From NCBI GenBank assembly GCA_003218615.1, contig QHOD01000286.1:1-5067 (forward strand): DNA of 5,067 nucleotides, given 5' to 3'. Shown piece by piece: positions 4,872-5,067 of this stretch (its first letter is position 1; every line of letters begins with the position of its first letter). Position numbers and translations under genes: made by a program. The stretch comes from Verrucomicrobiota bacterium. GTDB lineage: Bacteria; Verrucomicrobiota; Verrucomicrobiia; Chthoniobacterales; UBA10450. Below the pieces are notes generated by a model that was not told where the DNA came from, searched no databases, and was given only the letters and a program-made list of their open reading frames with translations.

Positions 4872-5067
4872 TTAAAAGGCAAAATTCAGACCGCTGCGGA
4901 ACATTCCGAAATTATTTTTCGGCCCATCGATCACTCCGAAGCTCAAGTCATTAATCATTGCGACGTGCCGCGAGAACCGAAATTCGAGACCGGCGCCGAA
5001 TTGACCGAGCACTTTGGTTTCGCTGCCGAAATGTTCGGTCTGCGCATTGACAGCGAATGCGTCCGGC
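4872..5067 (-). CDS. C-terminal end of an outer-membrane beta-barrel protein (5' part outside window)
   Basis: The last 64 codons and TAA of a longer gene are present. The visible peptide alternates polar and aromatic/aliphatic residues in strand-like blocks (TKVLGQFGAGLEFRFSRHVA, INDLSFGVIDGP, FGMFRSGLNFAF) and ends in phenylalanine. That is the usual C-terminal signal of barrels inserted by the BAM machinery, so the protein probably sits in the outer membrane of a diderm cell. Too little is visible to name the family; a small OmpA- or OmpW-like barrel or a porin is possible. It lies 194 nt upstream of the SelW-like gene on the same strand, separated by the inverted repeat. It is probably a separate transcription unit with no direct role in Sec metabolism. 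Confidence 0.7.
   Translation of the reverse strand, partial: PDAFAVNAQTEHFGSETKVLGQFGAGLEFRFSRHVAMINDLSFGVIDGPKNNFGMFRSGLNFAF

Noticed and set aside
4595..4882. 95-codon minus-strand frame across the OMP-SelW gap
   Set aside because: It is out of frame with both flanking genes, runs through the inverted repeat, and shows no family motif.

Overview
This window is a compact selenocysteine (Sec) synthesis and decoding locus. Every gene lies on the minus strand. In transcription order (right to left) it holds: the last 64 codons of an outer-membrane beta-barrel protein; a 194-nt gap with a long nested inverted repeat; a small SelW/Rdx-type selenoprotein with an in-frame UGA; selC (tRNA-Sec, anticodon UCA); selD (selenophosphate synthetase), also a selenoprotein with an in-frame UGA at its catalytic position; selA (bacterial Sec synthase); and selB (Sec-specific elongation factor), whose 3' end runs off the left edge. 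Plain ORF calling cuts or misses both selenoproteins, because it reads their UGA codons as stops. Here the UGAs are read as Sec because of motif conservation on both sides, plausible bacterial SECIS hairpins just 3' of each UGA, and the adjacent decoding genes.

Layout: 1-1761 selB (partial); 1758-3125 selA, overlapping selB by a GTGA; 3110-4168 selD, overlapping selA by 16 nt; 4169-4275 spacer with short tandem repeats; 4276-4366 tRNA-Sec; 4367-4440 short spacer; 4441-4677 SelW-like selenoprotein; 4678-4871 intergenic region with a possible promoter and the inverted repeat; 4872-5067 outer-membrane protein (partial).

How the genes work together: SelD makes selenophosphate; SelA uses it to convert Ser-tRNA-Sec to Sec-tRNA-Sec; SelB-GTP delivers that tRNA to UGA codons followed by a SECIS hairpin. 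At least two products of the system are encoded in the same cluster, and one of them (SelD) is itself needed to make Sec, so the pathway depends on its own output.

Organism: a bacterium, because selA is present and the SECIS elements lie inside the coding sequence just after the UGA. It is probably diderm, given the outer-membrane protein. Base composition looks moderately GC-rich. The GATGTTTGATGTTCG-type and AATCGAAAATCGG-type intergenic repeats remind me of uncultured soil Verrucomicrobiota. That placement is an impression from repeat style, not a demonstrated assignment.

The most unusual point is the tRNA-Sec. Its acceptor/T branch appears to have 12 base pairs with a bulged or mismatched U7, instead of the usual bacterial 8+5 arrangement, and its D stem is weak.
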